53,899 bases of DNA from Desulfococcaceae bacterium (GTDB lineage Bacteria > Desulfobacterota > Desulfobacteria > Desulfobacterales > Desulfosalsimonadaceae). The stretch covers positions 1-53,899 of the forward strand of contig JAQYVU010000021.1 in the NCBI GenBank assembly GCA_030145385.1, given 5' to 3'. The notes beneath the pieces were generated by a model that saw only the letters and a program-made list of their open reading frames with translations, made no database searches and had not been told where the DNA came from. The position numbers and the translations under genes are program-made. Shown here piece by piece: positions 9,281 through 18,249 of this stretch. Numbering within the stretch: the first letter of the stretch is position 1; the number at the start of each line of letters is the position of its first letter.

Positions 9281-9509
9281 TTTCCAAAACCGATCTTTTC
9301 TTTACCTTGAAGAACTGAAGAAAGTATAAGGCGGGAGGTGGGGAAATTATCTATATGAATTGATTTGACAAATTGGGTTACCCCCCCTCCCCCGAAAAAC
9401 CGGAGGAGCGCAAATTGAGAAAAGACATTTTCCCCCTTAAAGCAATAAGCGGCGTGTCACCGGTTTCTTCATTCAGGCTGTAACCGATCCGGCGGATTTA
9501 AATTGGAAC

Positions 9510-9926
9510 TCAGTTATCGTCGGTGTCGTCCGTATCCTGCTGCCCAGACATGCGGCGGCGAATATGAGACCACGACATGCCAATGCAAAGAATCGCTGCT
9601 ATAAGGATTAAGACGACCCAGGTAAAGGCGGAAACGGTTTCCATGCTGAGGACACCCCAGTCTATTAATAACCATAAAATAAAAATAAAAAATATGGTTG
9701 CCAGAATTAAACCGATAGGGCCGAGGGATCGCAAAGTCGCACGAATATAAATAACCCAACCGATAATAAGGGCAATACCGCCAAGGCCGAGAAGCGGCGT
9801 AAAATCTGATGCGGCGACTTTGAACCAGTGGAAATAAGAATAACCAGTCGGATTATAGGTGAGGATTACAAGTAACAGGGCGAATACAAAACGAATGCCA
9901 ATACCTTTGCCGGATATTTGTTTCAA
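9510..9926 (-). CDS. Small four-helix membrane protein (DUF6524-like)
   Basis: The 138-residue protein has four hydrophobic segments (about 11-27, 45-63, 68-90 and 97-117) and a polar Asp-rich tail (DTDDTDD). The N-terminal TYNPTGYSYFHW motif matches my recollection of the DUF6524 family of small inner-membrane proteins; function unknown. The start is TTG at 9926, chosen because AAGGAG lies 8 bases upstream and no ATG is near. It lies 81 bases after the amidohydrolase stop on the same strand and may share its transcript. Confidence 0.65.
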   Translation of the reverse strand: MKQISGKGIGIRFVFALLLVILTYNPTGYSYFHWFKVAASDFTPLLGLGGIALIIGWVIYIRATLRSLGPIGLILATIFFIFILWLLIDWGVLSMETVSAFTWVVLILIAAILCIGMSWSHIRRRMSGQQDTDDTDDN

Positions 9927-10007
9927 GTTGTTTTCTCCTTGTGGTTGGCGTTGTTACTCCATATCAGACTCATCGTTCAGAGTCCTCTGTGCCAGGACAG
10001 ATGTCGG

Positions 10008-11597
10008 CTAAATTTCTTCCTTTCTGCCGGTCAGTCCATTCCAGAGCATTCCCATAACTCCCATCCCGGATTGATATTCTTTGCCGCTTAAGAACAACTT
10101 TTCCACCTTTAATGAACGGAGGTCTTCAGGGTTCATAATTAAAGGATCCTGGTTCATGATCACCATATCCGCAATTTTTCCTTTTTCCAGACTGCCGCGA
10201 TCCTTTTCATCAAATGTGGTCCATGCTACTTCGTAGGTATACATCTTCAGCGCCTCGACAATGGAAACAGATTGGGGCGGGTCATAGGGATGATTACACG
10301 CCCCGTAGATTCCTTCTATGGGATCAGGGTATGTTACCGGAGCATCTGACCCGCCGCTGACATGAATCCCGGCATTTAAAAGCGATTTGAGTGGAGAGCC
10401 GTTTTCAACCCGGCCTCCCAGTATTTCCTCCAGGTATGACACCGGTTCCAAAGGACTGATTAGAAATGAAGGCTGAAGGGTAATCCCGATATCAAGCTCA
10501 GCTATTTTTTTCATATCAGCTTCAGGAATAAGACACGCATGAATAATCGTATGCCGGTGGTCTTTTCTGGGATGATCCAGCAATGCGGCTTCGATTGCCT
10601 TTACTGCCCGGGAAACCGCCGCATCCCCGATGGCATGCATTTCAATCTGCAGGCCTTCGCGATTCGCTTTTTTTGCAAATTCTATGACCTCGTCTTCTTC
10701 CTGAAAAAAAATGCCTTTATTTTCCGGGTCATTGCTGTACGGTTCATGCAGAGCAGCGTCACAGGCGCCAAAACACCCGTCAAGAGCAGTGGCAAAACAT
10801 CCGCCGATTCGGGGGAGTTTGCGTTTTAATACTTTTTCCACTTCCATTGTCTGGAAAAAAAGCCGTGTCTGAAACTGGCTTTTCTTTGCTATCGCACGTG
10901 CAATCAGACTCACCAGTGTAATATCAAGGTCATTGGGAAATCCGATCCCTTCGGTTGCGTGGATCAGGCCGACCCCTTTTTCCGCCAGCAGATCAAAACT
11001 TTTAATGATACTGTTTACAAGATCCAGCGGAGGAACCAATGATGCGGCATAATCAGTGCCTGCCAGATACGCTTCATTAAATAAATGTCCTTTAGCCGCA
11101 TCAAACCCACGCAGGCTTTTAACGTTATCTGGGAATTTTTCCATCATTTTGCTGTTAAAAACCGCTGAGTGGCCATCATAGCAAACAAGAATCAAGGGAA
11201 TATCCGAGCAAACGTCATCGAGTTCTTTTCGACAGATCAACCGCTTTTCCTTTACACTGTGTTTGGATACCCCAAAGGCGATAACAGCTTTCTTTTTTTT
11301 ATTTTCAGCCATTTTATTTCGAATGATCTGCTGAATTTCACTGATATCTTTTGCTTCTCTCACATCAAAATAAGAAACAGCGATCAACGCCCAGTTGGAA
11401 AAATGCATATGGCCGTCTCCAAAAGACGGCATCAGCACGCGATTGCCCAGTTCTACAACATTAGAATTATCAACGTTTGAATACTCCGTGGGCAGAGAAT
11501 CACCTAAATAGACAATCCGTCCCTGGTCTTCAGCCAGGTACTCATAGACATTGTCACCTTTATCCAAAGAGATTATTTTACCATGATAAATTTGCAT
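10008..11597 (-). CDS. Metal-dependent amidohydrolase of the YtcJ type (amidohydrolase family 3)
   Basis: A roughly 529-residue amidohydrolase. It shows the HxH metal motif in MPSFGDGHMHFSNW (strand 1 of the TIM barrel), IEMHAIGDAAVSRAV, HACLIPEAD and GGSDAPVTYPDPIEGIYGA, all hallmarks of the YtcJ/LAF3 group, plus the small beta-sandwich made of N- and C-terminal segments (GKIADMVIMNQDPL). Substrates of this group are varied and cannot be told from sequence. No signal peptide: cytoplasmic. I place the start at ATG 11597 (MQIYHGKIISLDKG); an upstream TTG at 11645 would add 16 residues without a ribosome binding site. Confidence 0.88.
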   Translation of the reverse strand: MQIYHGKIISLDKGDNVYEYLAEDQGRIVYLGDSLPTEYSNVDNSNVVELGNRVLMPSFGDGHMHFSNWALIAVSYFDVREAKDISEIQQIIRNKMAENKKKKAVIAFGVSKHSVKEKRLICRKELDDVCSDIPLILVCYDGHSAVFNSKMMEKFPDNVKSLRGFDAAKGHLFNEAYLAGTDYAASLVPPLDLVNSIIKSFDLLAEKGVGLIHATEGIGFPNDLDITLVSLIARAIAKKSQFQTRLFFQTMEVEKVLKRKLPRIGGCFATALDGCFGACDAALHEPYSNDPENKGIFFQEEDEVIEFAKKANREGLQIEMHAIGDAAVSRAVKAIEAALLDHPRKDHRHTIIHACLIPEADMKKIAELDIGITLQPSFLISPLEPVSYLEEILGGRVENGSPLKSLLNAGIHVSGGSDAPVTYPDPIEGIYGACNHPYDPPQSVSIVEALKMYTYEVAWTTFDEKDRGSLEKGKIADMVIMNQDPLIMNPEDLRSLKVEKLFLSGKEYQSGMGVMGMLWNGLTGRKEEI

Positions 11598-11864
11598 TGA
11601 TTTAATCCATCCTGTTGAAATTAATATTTGTAGAATAAAGACCAAACGGAACTCGCAAAAAACAACATATACTAATCATGAATAAGCTTTGGGGTCAACT
11701 CCGGATCTGTGCACAAATAATCGTCAGAAAAAGTATCATGCATTAATGTTTCTATGGTATGTGAAGACAAGATATTCTGCCCATTTGTAAAAGCTATATA
11801 CGGGCGGAGCAAAACGATCTCATCATTCATCCTTTATTTTAATTCTTTTATGCCCCCTCGCATC

Positions 11865-11887
11865 AAAAACCCCACAAATGGGATTTT
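11865..11887 (-). terminator. Terminator downstream of the SSF-kinase gene
   Basis: On the minus strand AAAATCCC and GGGGTTTTT form a stem (one G-T pair) around ATTTGT, ending in a T run, 24 bases beyond the stop codon at 11911. Confidence 0.6.
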
Positions 11888-11910
11888 GAACTTTCAGTTT
11901 TTTTATCTAA

Positions 11911-14900
11911 TCAATAACCCTCGTTCCTGAGAGTTGCCTTCATATCAATAATATCCCGTATTTTAATGGATAACGCCACAATATCAAACGGCTTTTGAAT
12001 AAAGCCGTTGCACCCTTTTTTAAGAATTTCACCTGCCTGTTGATTCAGGCTGTAACCGGACGAAAGAAGGACTTTTACTTCCGGGTCTATTTTTTTTAAC
12101 TTGTCATAAACCACGCTGCCGGATTCTTCAGGCATAATCATATCAAGTATAACAAGGGAGATTTCGTCCTTTTTCTCTTTGAAAATCCCTTCGGCCTTTT
12201 TTCCGTTACTTGCAGTCAGCACTTTATAACCCAGCATGTTCAGAATTTCCGTTCCAACCTCAAGGATCATTGCTTCGTCATCAACAAGAAAAATAGTCTC
12301 CCTGCCGTACACCATCCCCGAATTCGGTTTAGATTCCGCCAAAACAGCTTTCTTTGATGCCGGCAGAAACACATCAAATGTTGTGCCCTTTCCCGGCTCG
12401 CTTGATATCGTGATAAACCCGCTATGATTTTGGATAATTCCATACGCTGACGACAGTCCCAACCCGGTGCCCCTGCCCATGCCCTTGGTTGTAAAAAACG
12501 GATCAAATACATTTTTCTGTGTTTCCGCATCCATCCCGACGCCAATGTCTGTTACGGAAATTTTCACATATGCCCCGGGCTTTGAGCCATGAGGCTTAAC
12601 ATCTGTGTCGGCAAGTTCAGTATTTCCTGTCACAACCCTCAATATGCCGCCGCCGGACATGGCCTGCCAGGCATTTACAAACAGGTTTAACAAAACCTGT
12701 TCTATTTGCCCCCGGTCGACATCAACCGATCGAATTTCGCTCAGGTCAGTAATAATTTTAAGTTCTTTTTTCGCCCGGCCAAACATGGAGGACGTCTTTG
12801 TCACAAGTTTATTAATATCGGTTGTCCTGACCTCGTATTTCCCTTTTCTGGCCAATCCCAGCAATTGAGATGTCAAACGCGCAGCATCGCTGATATATTC
12901 CTCCATATTTTTTAATCGTTTAAAATTCCGATGCTGTGAATCCATATTAAGCATCATGATACTGACATTGCCTTGCAGGCCCATCAGAAGATTATTAAAA
13001 TCATGGGCCACACCGCCGGCCAGGGTTCCCAATGCTTCCATTTTCTGTGACTGGAGCAATTGTGCTTCAAGTTTTTTTTGTTCCGTGATGTTCCGTGCAA
13101 TAAATAATAATGCCGGACGCCCCTCCCAGCTGATCTTCACCGCGCTGACCAGACCCGTAATAACGCTTCCGTCTTTTGCAATAAACCGATACTCATAAGA
13201 ACCCTTGCTTAATTCACCGGCCAGTCTTCGCTGATACCTTGACACACCGTTATTTTGATCATCGGGATGCAGTAGTTCAGTAAACAGCTTATCCTTTAAT
13301 TCCATTGCGGAATAACCCAGCAACTGCAATGCCGCAGGATTTGAGAAAATTATTTTACGATCCTGGATAATTGAAATCGCGTCGGTTGCATTTTCCACAA
13401 GAATACGGTATTTATCTTCCGAAATTTTCAGTGCATTTTCCACACGCATGCGTTCGACAATCTGACTCTGAAGCGCTTCTACTTTTTCCTCAAGCTCCCT
13501 TGAATGTTCTGAGATTAATTTATCGCGTTCCTGGTAAAAATTTATCTTCTGATAGAGCTCATCCGGTGTGAGCGCGAGGGATGCCAGAATTTCCCCATAC
13601 GCAGAAGTCAGTTCCACTGATTCTTCGACGGTGAATAACGCAGCTTTTTTGAATGCTTTATGCGCTTCCGCCGTGCCGATGGATCCGGCAAGCATTTTTA
13701 CAACCCTGGCACAGAATTCCGCCATTTCCAGGACAGTAATCATGGATTTTTCATTAATTCCCTGATTGTCAAGGCAGTTATATGCCATTGTCAATGCATT
13801 CTCATGAGGCATATATTGATTGAGCAGCCGGATAATTTGCGGGAGCTTTTTCGACATGGCAATTGACGGTTCCTCCCGGACAATTGGAGAGCGCGGAGCT
13901 TCCGGAGTTATTTCATCCAGAAATTCACTTAAAATTTTGTCTTCTTCAACATTTCTTTCAAAGATCAAAGAGCCTGAAACATAGAGCCCGATATTAAAGA
14001 GCAGACACCAGAACACGCTATGGCTCAGGGGGTCCAGGCCGGTACTGCCAAAAAGATTTTCAGGCTTCAGCAGTCCGATGCCCCATGGGCCATTTACGAG
14101 TAAATCGCTTGAAACCAAACCGCTTTTAATCAAGGGCGGCAGCAGCAATGTATAAAACCATAAAATAAACCCGGCACTCATACCGAGTGCGGTCCCATAA
14201 TGATTCCCACGTCGCCAGAACAACCCCCCGATAATAGACGGAGCAAACTGAATTGCGGCGGCAAATGAAATGATGCCCATGCTAACAAGCGTATAACTGG
14301 TGCCCAGTTTTTTTTCAAACCAATAACCAGACAAAATAATGAGTGCCACAGCACACCATCGGGTCTCCAAAATTCGCCTTCGCATAAAACCCAGCCCAGG
14401 CAGATATTCAAAAATCGGCAGCAGCAGATGGTTGGTAATCATCGTGGCCATGGTCATGGCACTGATCATAATCATGCTCATGGCTGCTGAAAATCCGCCG
14501 AGAAAAACCAAAAGTGTCAGCCATGGTTTTCCGTAGGCAAGTGGCAGCCGCAGAACAAACGTATCAGACATCTGAAGAGGGAATCCCTTTATCAAGCCCG
14601 CCATTGCAATCGGCAAAACAAATATATTAATCAGAAACAAATAAAGCGGGAATACCCACATAGCGGTGAGGATATGCTTCTCGTTCGAATTTTCAACAAC
14701 CGCCACATGGAATTGCCGGGGCAGAAACAGAGTCGCTGACATGGCTAAAATCAAATACGTCATCCACAACATAAAAGAGGCTGTGCTTTCCGGACCGATT
14801 GCTTTGGGCGCATGCAAGGAGATTTTCGAAAATTGCAGAAAAACATCATTCATGCCGTTAAAAAGAAAATACGTGACAAAAATTCCGGCAAACAGAAACG

Positions 14901-15510
14901 TAAACAGTTTTACTACGGACTCCAGTGCCACGGCGGTCATCATGCCCTGGTGTCTTTCGGTCGGGTCCAGGCGCCTGACACCAAAAGCGATGGTAAAAAA
15001 GATCATAAGTCCGATAAAAATAGGATCAACAAAAGTGAAAATCCAGGAACCGTTCTCTCCTTCAGGAAATGTAATTAAAAGAAAAGTTGAGACGACGGAC
15101 TTGATTTGAAGGGCAATATAGGGTGCAATACCGACAAAAGCAATCAGTGACGCAATTGCCGCAAGCATGCGGGAGTTGTTATATCGCGCGGCAATAAAAT
15201 CGGCGATACTGTTAATTCTGTGAGTCTGCTTTAAACGGACCAGCCTTCGAAGTATGGTCCACCAGAGAAAAATTCCGATGGTCGGGCCGATATACATTGT
15301 CAGAAAAAGCATGCCGGATGACGCAGCACTCCCGACACTTCCGTAATAGGTCCATGAGGTACAATATATTGTCAGTGAAAGGGAATATACAATCGCATTA
15401 TTCCCCCAATTAATCCCTTTGGCTGCCTGCTTTTCCACCCATGTAGCGATAAAGACAAGTATTCCGATATACACACAGATAACAAGAATAATGGTTGAGC
15501 CTGAAAACAT
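11911..15510 (-). CDS. CbrA-like hybrid sensor kinase: SSF transporter domain, PAS, kinase, receiver
   Basis: In this 1199-residue protein, residues 1 to about 520 form a sodium:solute symporter (SLC5/SSF) domain with about 13 membrane helices (YCTSWTYYGSVGSAASSG near the start; ITNHLLLP in the core). A helical linker follows, then a coiled segment (about 655-690), PAS (about 690-815, ending FIARNITEQKK), HisKA with GGVAHDFNNLL, HATPase (DIGVGMD, GMGRGTGLGLSSAYGI) and a C-terminal receiver (DDE pocket, phospho-acceptor in VILDMIMPEE, Lys in IQKPF). The layout resembles CbrA of Pseudomonas, but with its own receiver, so a separate response regulator or phosphotransfer protein is expected elsewhere. 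It starts 3 bases after the small upstream gene. It probably senses, and may transport, a nutrient; the substrate is unknown. Confidence 0.92.
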   Translation of the reverse strand: MFSGSTIILVICVYIGILVFIATWVEKQAAKGINWGNNAIVYSLSLTIYCTSWTYYGSVGSAASSGMLFLTMYIGPTIGIFLWWTILRRLVRLKQTHRINSIADFIAARYNNSRMLAAIASLIAFVGIAPYIALQIKSVVSTFLLITFPEGENGSWIFTFVDPIFIGLMIFFTIAFGVRRLDPTERHQGMMTAVALESVVKLFTFLFAGIFVTYFLFNGMNDVFLQFSKISLHAPKAIGPESTASFMLWMTYLILAMSATLFLPRQFHVAVVENSNEKHILTAMWVFPLYLFLINIFVLPIAMAGLIKGFPLQMSDTFVLRLPLAYGKPWLTLLVFLGGFSAAMSMIMISAMTMATMITNHLLLPIFEYLPGLGFMRRRILETRWCAVALIILSGYWFEKKLGTSYTLVSMGIISFAAAIQFAPSIIGGLFWRRGNHYGTALGMSAGFILWFYTLLLPPLIKSGLVSSDLLVNGPWGIGLLKPENLFGSTGLDPLSHSVFWCLLFNIGLYVSGSLIFERNVEEDKILSEFLDEITPEAPRSPIVREEPSIAMSKKLPQIIRLLNQYMPHENALTMAYNCLDNQGINEKSMITVLEMAEFCARVVKMLAGSIGTAEAHKAFKKAALFTVEESVELTSAYGEILASLALTPDELYQKINFYQERDKLISEHSRELEEKVEALQSQIVERMRVENALKISEDKYRILVENATDAISIIQDRKIIFSNPAALQLLGYSAMELKDKLFTELLHPDDQNNGVSRYQRRLAGELSKGSYEYRFIAKDGSVITGLVSAVKISWEGRPALLFIARNITEQKKLEAQLLQSQKMEALGTLAGGVAHDFNNLLMGLQGNVSIMMLNMDSQHRNFKRLKNMEEYISDAARLTSQLLGLARKGKYEVRTTDINKLVTKTSSMFGRAKKELKIITDLSEIRSVDVDRGQIEQVLLNLFVNAWQAMSGGGILRVVTGNTELADTDVKPHGSKPGAYVKISVTDIGVGMDAETQKNVFDPFFTTKGMGRGTGLGLSSAYGIIQNHSGFITISSEPGKGTTFDVFLPASKKAVLAESKPNSGMVYGRETIFLVDDEAMILEVGTEILNMLGYKVLTASNGKKAEGIFKEKKDEISLVILDMIMPEESGSVVYDKLKKIDPEVKVLLSSGYSLNQQAGEILKKGCNGFIQKPFDIVALSIKIRDIIDMKATLRNEGY

Positions 15511-15513
15511 TTT

Positions 15514-15759
15514 TTATGGATACCTTTTGCCATTCGGCTGATTATTCGAATGCAACAAAACCAGGCGTCTTGAAATGAAAAAAATGATACCAATGACGAT
15601 TGCCCAGGTGATGAAGAGATAGAAAAACAAAGCTTTAAGGCATGACAAAATAGGAATTGACAGAAACGGCCAAAGAAATACTATCAGACTAATCACGAAA
15701 AGGAATACATACAATTCAATCCTCAAAATAATTTTTTTCGCAACTTTCATGGCAGTCAT
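15514..15759 (-). CDS. Small two-helix membrane protein coupled to the SSF-kinase
   Basis: The 81-residue protein has two membrane helices (about 14-32 and 40-62) followed by a short basic tail. Its stop lies 3 bases before the ATG of the 1199-residue SSF-kinase, so translation is probably coupled. Small two-helix subunits accompany many SSF transporters (DUF4212 and DUF485 types), and Pseudomonas cbrA has a short hydrophobic upstream reading frame, cbrX; this is a plausible functional equivalent. The start may be the ATG at 15759 or at 15750 (MKVAKK). The 5' region contains a perfect 10-base inverted repeat that includes the likely Shine-Dalgarno. Confidence 0.72.
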   Translation of the reverse strand: MTAMKVAKKIILRIELYVFLFVISLIVFLWPFLSIPILSCLKALFFYLFITWAIVIGIIFFISRRLVLLHSNNQPNGKRYP

Positions 15760-15767
15760 CCATCTGT

Positions 15768-15793
15768 TACCTGAATTTTACAGAATTCAGGTA
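15768..15793 (-). promoter_or_regulatory. Perfect inverted repeat over the ribosome binding site of the SSF-kinase operon
   Basis: TACCTGAATT (15768-15777) and AATTCAGGTA (15784-15793) are exact reverse complements with a 6-base spacer. Read on the minus strand the second arm ends in CAGGTA, and this AGG is the best Shine-Dalgarno for the ATG at 15759. It may act as an operator or as an mRNA hairpin that hides the ribosome binding site; sequence alone cannot decide. Confidence 0.45.
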
Positions 15794-16090
15794 TTAAAAA
15801 CATACATTAACCGGGACTTTGCCAATTGGGTACTCAGTTGTGAAATAACAGGATTCGAATACACAATACGCCTGTTATGAACTGAATTTGATGCTTAGCG
15901 GCCCGCAACCGCTCGGATCTAAAAAAACAGAATAATCTGTGTTCTTTATTTTAAATTATGACAAATGACTAATGAGGTGTCAAGCAGGGTTTAGGGTTTA
16001 AAATCAAAGATCAAAGAGACACTTTTATGCAGTTTCCCGTTGGAATGAATAATTTAGAGAAGAACGGGACAATTTATTCAACACACCTCA
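15794..16090. other. Intergenic region between the SSF-kinase operon and fadL, about 300 bases
   Basis: This spacer lies upstream of the minus-strand SSF-kinase operon and downstream of the FadL gene. It should hold the operon promoter; no clear hexamer pair or further gene was seen. Confidence 0.3.
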
Positions 16091-16118
16091 AAAAACCGGC
16101 TCCAGGGAGCCGGTTTTT
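16091..16118 (-). terminator. Strong bidirectional-type terminator after fadL-like gene
   Basis: AAAAACCGGCTCC (16091-16103) and GGAGCCGGTTTTT (16106-16118) are exact reverse complements, giving a GC-rich stem flanked by A and T runs on both strands. It lies about 30 bases beyond the stop of the FadL gene. Confidence 0.88.
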
Positions 16119-16148
16119 ATTGTAAAGCGCGTTGCCTGAATCACTGGA

Positions 16149-17474
16149 TTAGAAATTGTAACTTACATTAAAGCCATACCCCCAGAGAATTCCTTCGTCG
16201 CCCAGGGATACGGCTACCATATCTTCAGGAATGGATCCCCCCGATGCGGCATTGACAAGTCCGCCGTATACATGATTCAGCTCAGTGCTGTTTCCGTTTA
16301 TTTTTCGAACTGATGTACTTCTAACATGCTGAACCACGCCGTCAATGGCCCATCGTTCGTTGACAGCCCATCCAAAACCCACATTAAACACATTGCGGTC
16401 TGTGTCCGGCCATCCGAAATCAAAAGTTTCATCGGGAACAGGTGTGGGGTCATAGACATAACCGGATCTGAGAACCAGAGAATCCGTCGCCTGCCATTGG
16501 ACACCGATTTTATATTGTATTTCATCACTCCAGTCCCGGTTGTGCCGAAATTCTCCGCCAGGGGCTATGGGTGATTTTTCAACCTGTTCTTCAAGGATGC
16601 TCCATCGCGTCCACAACATATCAAACTCAACAGACAAGTCATTGTTTACAAAATATCTTGCCCCGGCCTGAATGCATTCCGGGTGGTCATAATCCATGGT
16701 AACCGTGCTGATTTTTGTTCCATTGGCTATCACATCTCCTTTGAAATCTGCATCGGTTCGGCTTCTGTAGGTCAGGCCCAGGGAAATGGCGTCTATGGGA
16801 CGATACATCACGCCAACATTGAATGAGTAATTGAAAGAATCTTCAGATTCCAGCTTCAGTTTTGTTATTGGTGAGCCTGTTGCCGGATTTGCCGGATAGG
16901 TTTTGCCGGCGTCGGAAATTGAACGACCTAAACTGACACTAAATCCAACGGAAAGATTGTCAGAGACTTGATAACCCAGACCAGGCGTAATCGCTTCGCG
17001 GACATACTTTGATTCCCATGCATAAAGCGCCCCGGGATTCTTGGTATAATCGGAATCCCATTCAATATGTAGACCGTAAGGGGCATATGCGGCAATACCA
17101 AAACTCAGCTTTTCGTTAAAGGGCATCGCAAAGCCGAAATTGGGGTTGAAAACCAAATCTCCGTTGCTTTCAAAATCGGCAGGGCCTGAATTAAAATCAA
17201 TACCCTCAGCTGCCGGATGGGAAGAGGTAATACTGAAATCCGTCACTTCAACCCTTGCGTCATAAACCATGACGCCGGTGGTAAGGACTTTTTTCTTTAC
17301 AAGTGTCAACCCGGCGGGATTATAATACACTGCAAAGGGATCGTCCGCATGGGCAACCACCGCTTCACCCTGTGCTGTTGAGTTTGCACCGACTCCGAAG
17401 GTTTGGACAAGCCCTGCATAGCTGTGAGATGCAGCAACAACGACAATGGCCAATGACATGAGTATTTTTTTCAA
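16149..17474 (-). CDS. FadL/TodX-family outer membrane transporter
   Basis: FadL-type 14-strand barrels import hydrophobic molecules such as long-chain fatty acids. After a signal peptide (MKKILMSLAIVVVAASHSYA) the mature protein starts GLVQTFGVGANSTAQGEAVVA, followed by DPFAVYYNPAGL, the classic N-terminal hatch motif of the family. The C-terminus ends in Phe (NVSYNF), as expected for barrel insertion. I choose the TTG at 17474 because AGGCAGGT lies 6 bases upstream and it gives a canonical signal peptide; the ATG at 17525 would add 17 residues and has no ribosome binding site. A long-chain acyl-CoA synthetase lies at 47188, but no direct link is shown. Confidence 0.9.
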   Translation of the reverse strand: MKKILMSLAIVVVAASHSYAGLVQTFGVGANSTAQGEAVVAHADDPFAVYYNPAGLTLVKKKVLTTGVMVYDARVEVTDFSITSSHPAAEGIDFNSGPADFESNGDLVFNPNFGFAMPFNEKLSFGIAAYAPYGLHIEWDSDYTKNPGALYAWESKYVREAITPGLGYQVSDNLSVGFSVSLGRSISDAGKTYPANPATGSPITKLKLESEDSFNYSFNVGVMYRPIDAISLGLTYRSRTDADFKGDVIANGTKISTVTMDYDHPECIQAGARYFVNNDLSVEFDMLWTRWSILEEQVEKSPIAPGGEFRHNRDWSDEIQYKIGVQWQATDSLVLRSGYVYDPTPVPDETFDFGWPDTDRNVFNVGFGWAVNERWAIDGVVQHVRSTSVRKINGNSTELNHVYGGLVNAASGGSIPEDMVAVSLGDEGILWGYGFNVSYNF

Positions 17475-17525
17475 TTTGCTACCTGCCTTTCTGGTTAAAA
17501 CGTCAAGATTAGAGAATTTAAACAT

Positions 17526-18249
17526 TAATATTAAAATCTATTAAAAGCCGGCCTGATAAACATTTCCTCAATGAGGACCAACTGTGAATTACTTTAAAAA
17601 TGGCGCAACTGATTTTTAAGATATTGTGATCGTATTTCAAAAAAAAATTTCCTGTCAATTAAAAAACAGATCAATGGCATTTAAGGCGCACGGCAACTTA
17701 AAAACCAATCATAACACATTTAAAATAATGAAAATAATCATGATAATTGATCTTGATAACAAACGGGAATCCGGTATGCTAACAATGATCGGAAATTCAG
17801 GAACGTTTACTTATGTTTATTGAATTTCAATTTATAAATGATATTTTATGAACTGGAATTTCAGTGAACCTTTTCCGTGTGTTTGCACCATCGGAGAGTT
17901 GAATCATGTCTTCTTTCGATTAATTTGACTAAATAATAAATTAAGTTTGAATTAATTTATTTTTGTCTCTTGCAGCAAGTTATGCTAATACAGTGCATAT
18001 TTTAACATTTGATTTAATTCAATCGCCCTTTTTGTATAAATAACTGCAGCTGAAAGATAGATTGGATAATATCCGTCATCCGGCTTTAAAGGGAAAAAAA
18101 TACATGGCAGGATCCAGTCAAATAAAATGAATGAAGAAATAAATTAGACATGCGCAAACCGGATAACCAAAAATTTACTTTCCACCTAAATTGCGATCAA
18201 CTTAGGTTTCAAATCATCAGATTTAAGACTTTTTAATCAGGGGCTGAAA
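17526..18249. other. Intergenic region, about 720 bases
   Basis: AT-rich divergent spacer between the FadL gene and the DUF1846 gene. A 65-codon open frame at 17626-17823 has no ribosome binding site and low-complexity Lys/Ile/Met composition, so I do not call it. ACCTAA/TTAGGT near 18184-18208 is a loose inverted repeat just upstream of the DUF1846 start. Nothing else was found. Confidence 0.4.

Noticed and set aside
9330-9400. GGGAGGTGGGG and ACCCCCCCTCCCC as a terminator between convergent genes
   Set aside because: The arms are imperfect and about 50 bases apart, and no T run follows on either strand.
11911-15510. Reading the transporter-kinase as a fusion artefact of two genes
   Set aside because: The SSF-linker-PAS-kinase order is well known for CbrA-type proteins, and the frame is continuous.
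17626-17823. 65-codon open frame upstream of the DUF1846 gene
   Set aside because: No ribosome binding site, low-complexity composition, and it lies in an AT-rich divergent spacer.
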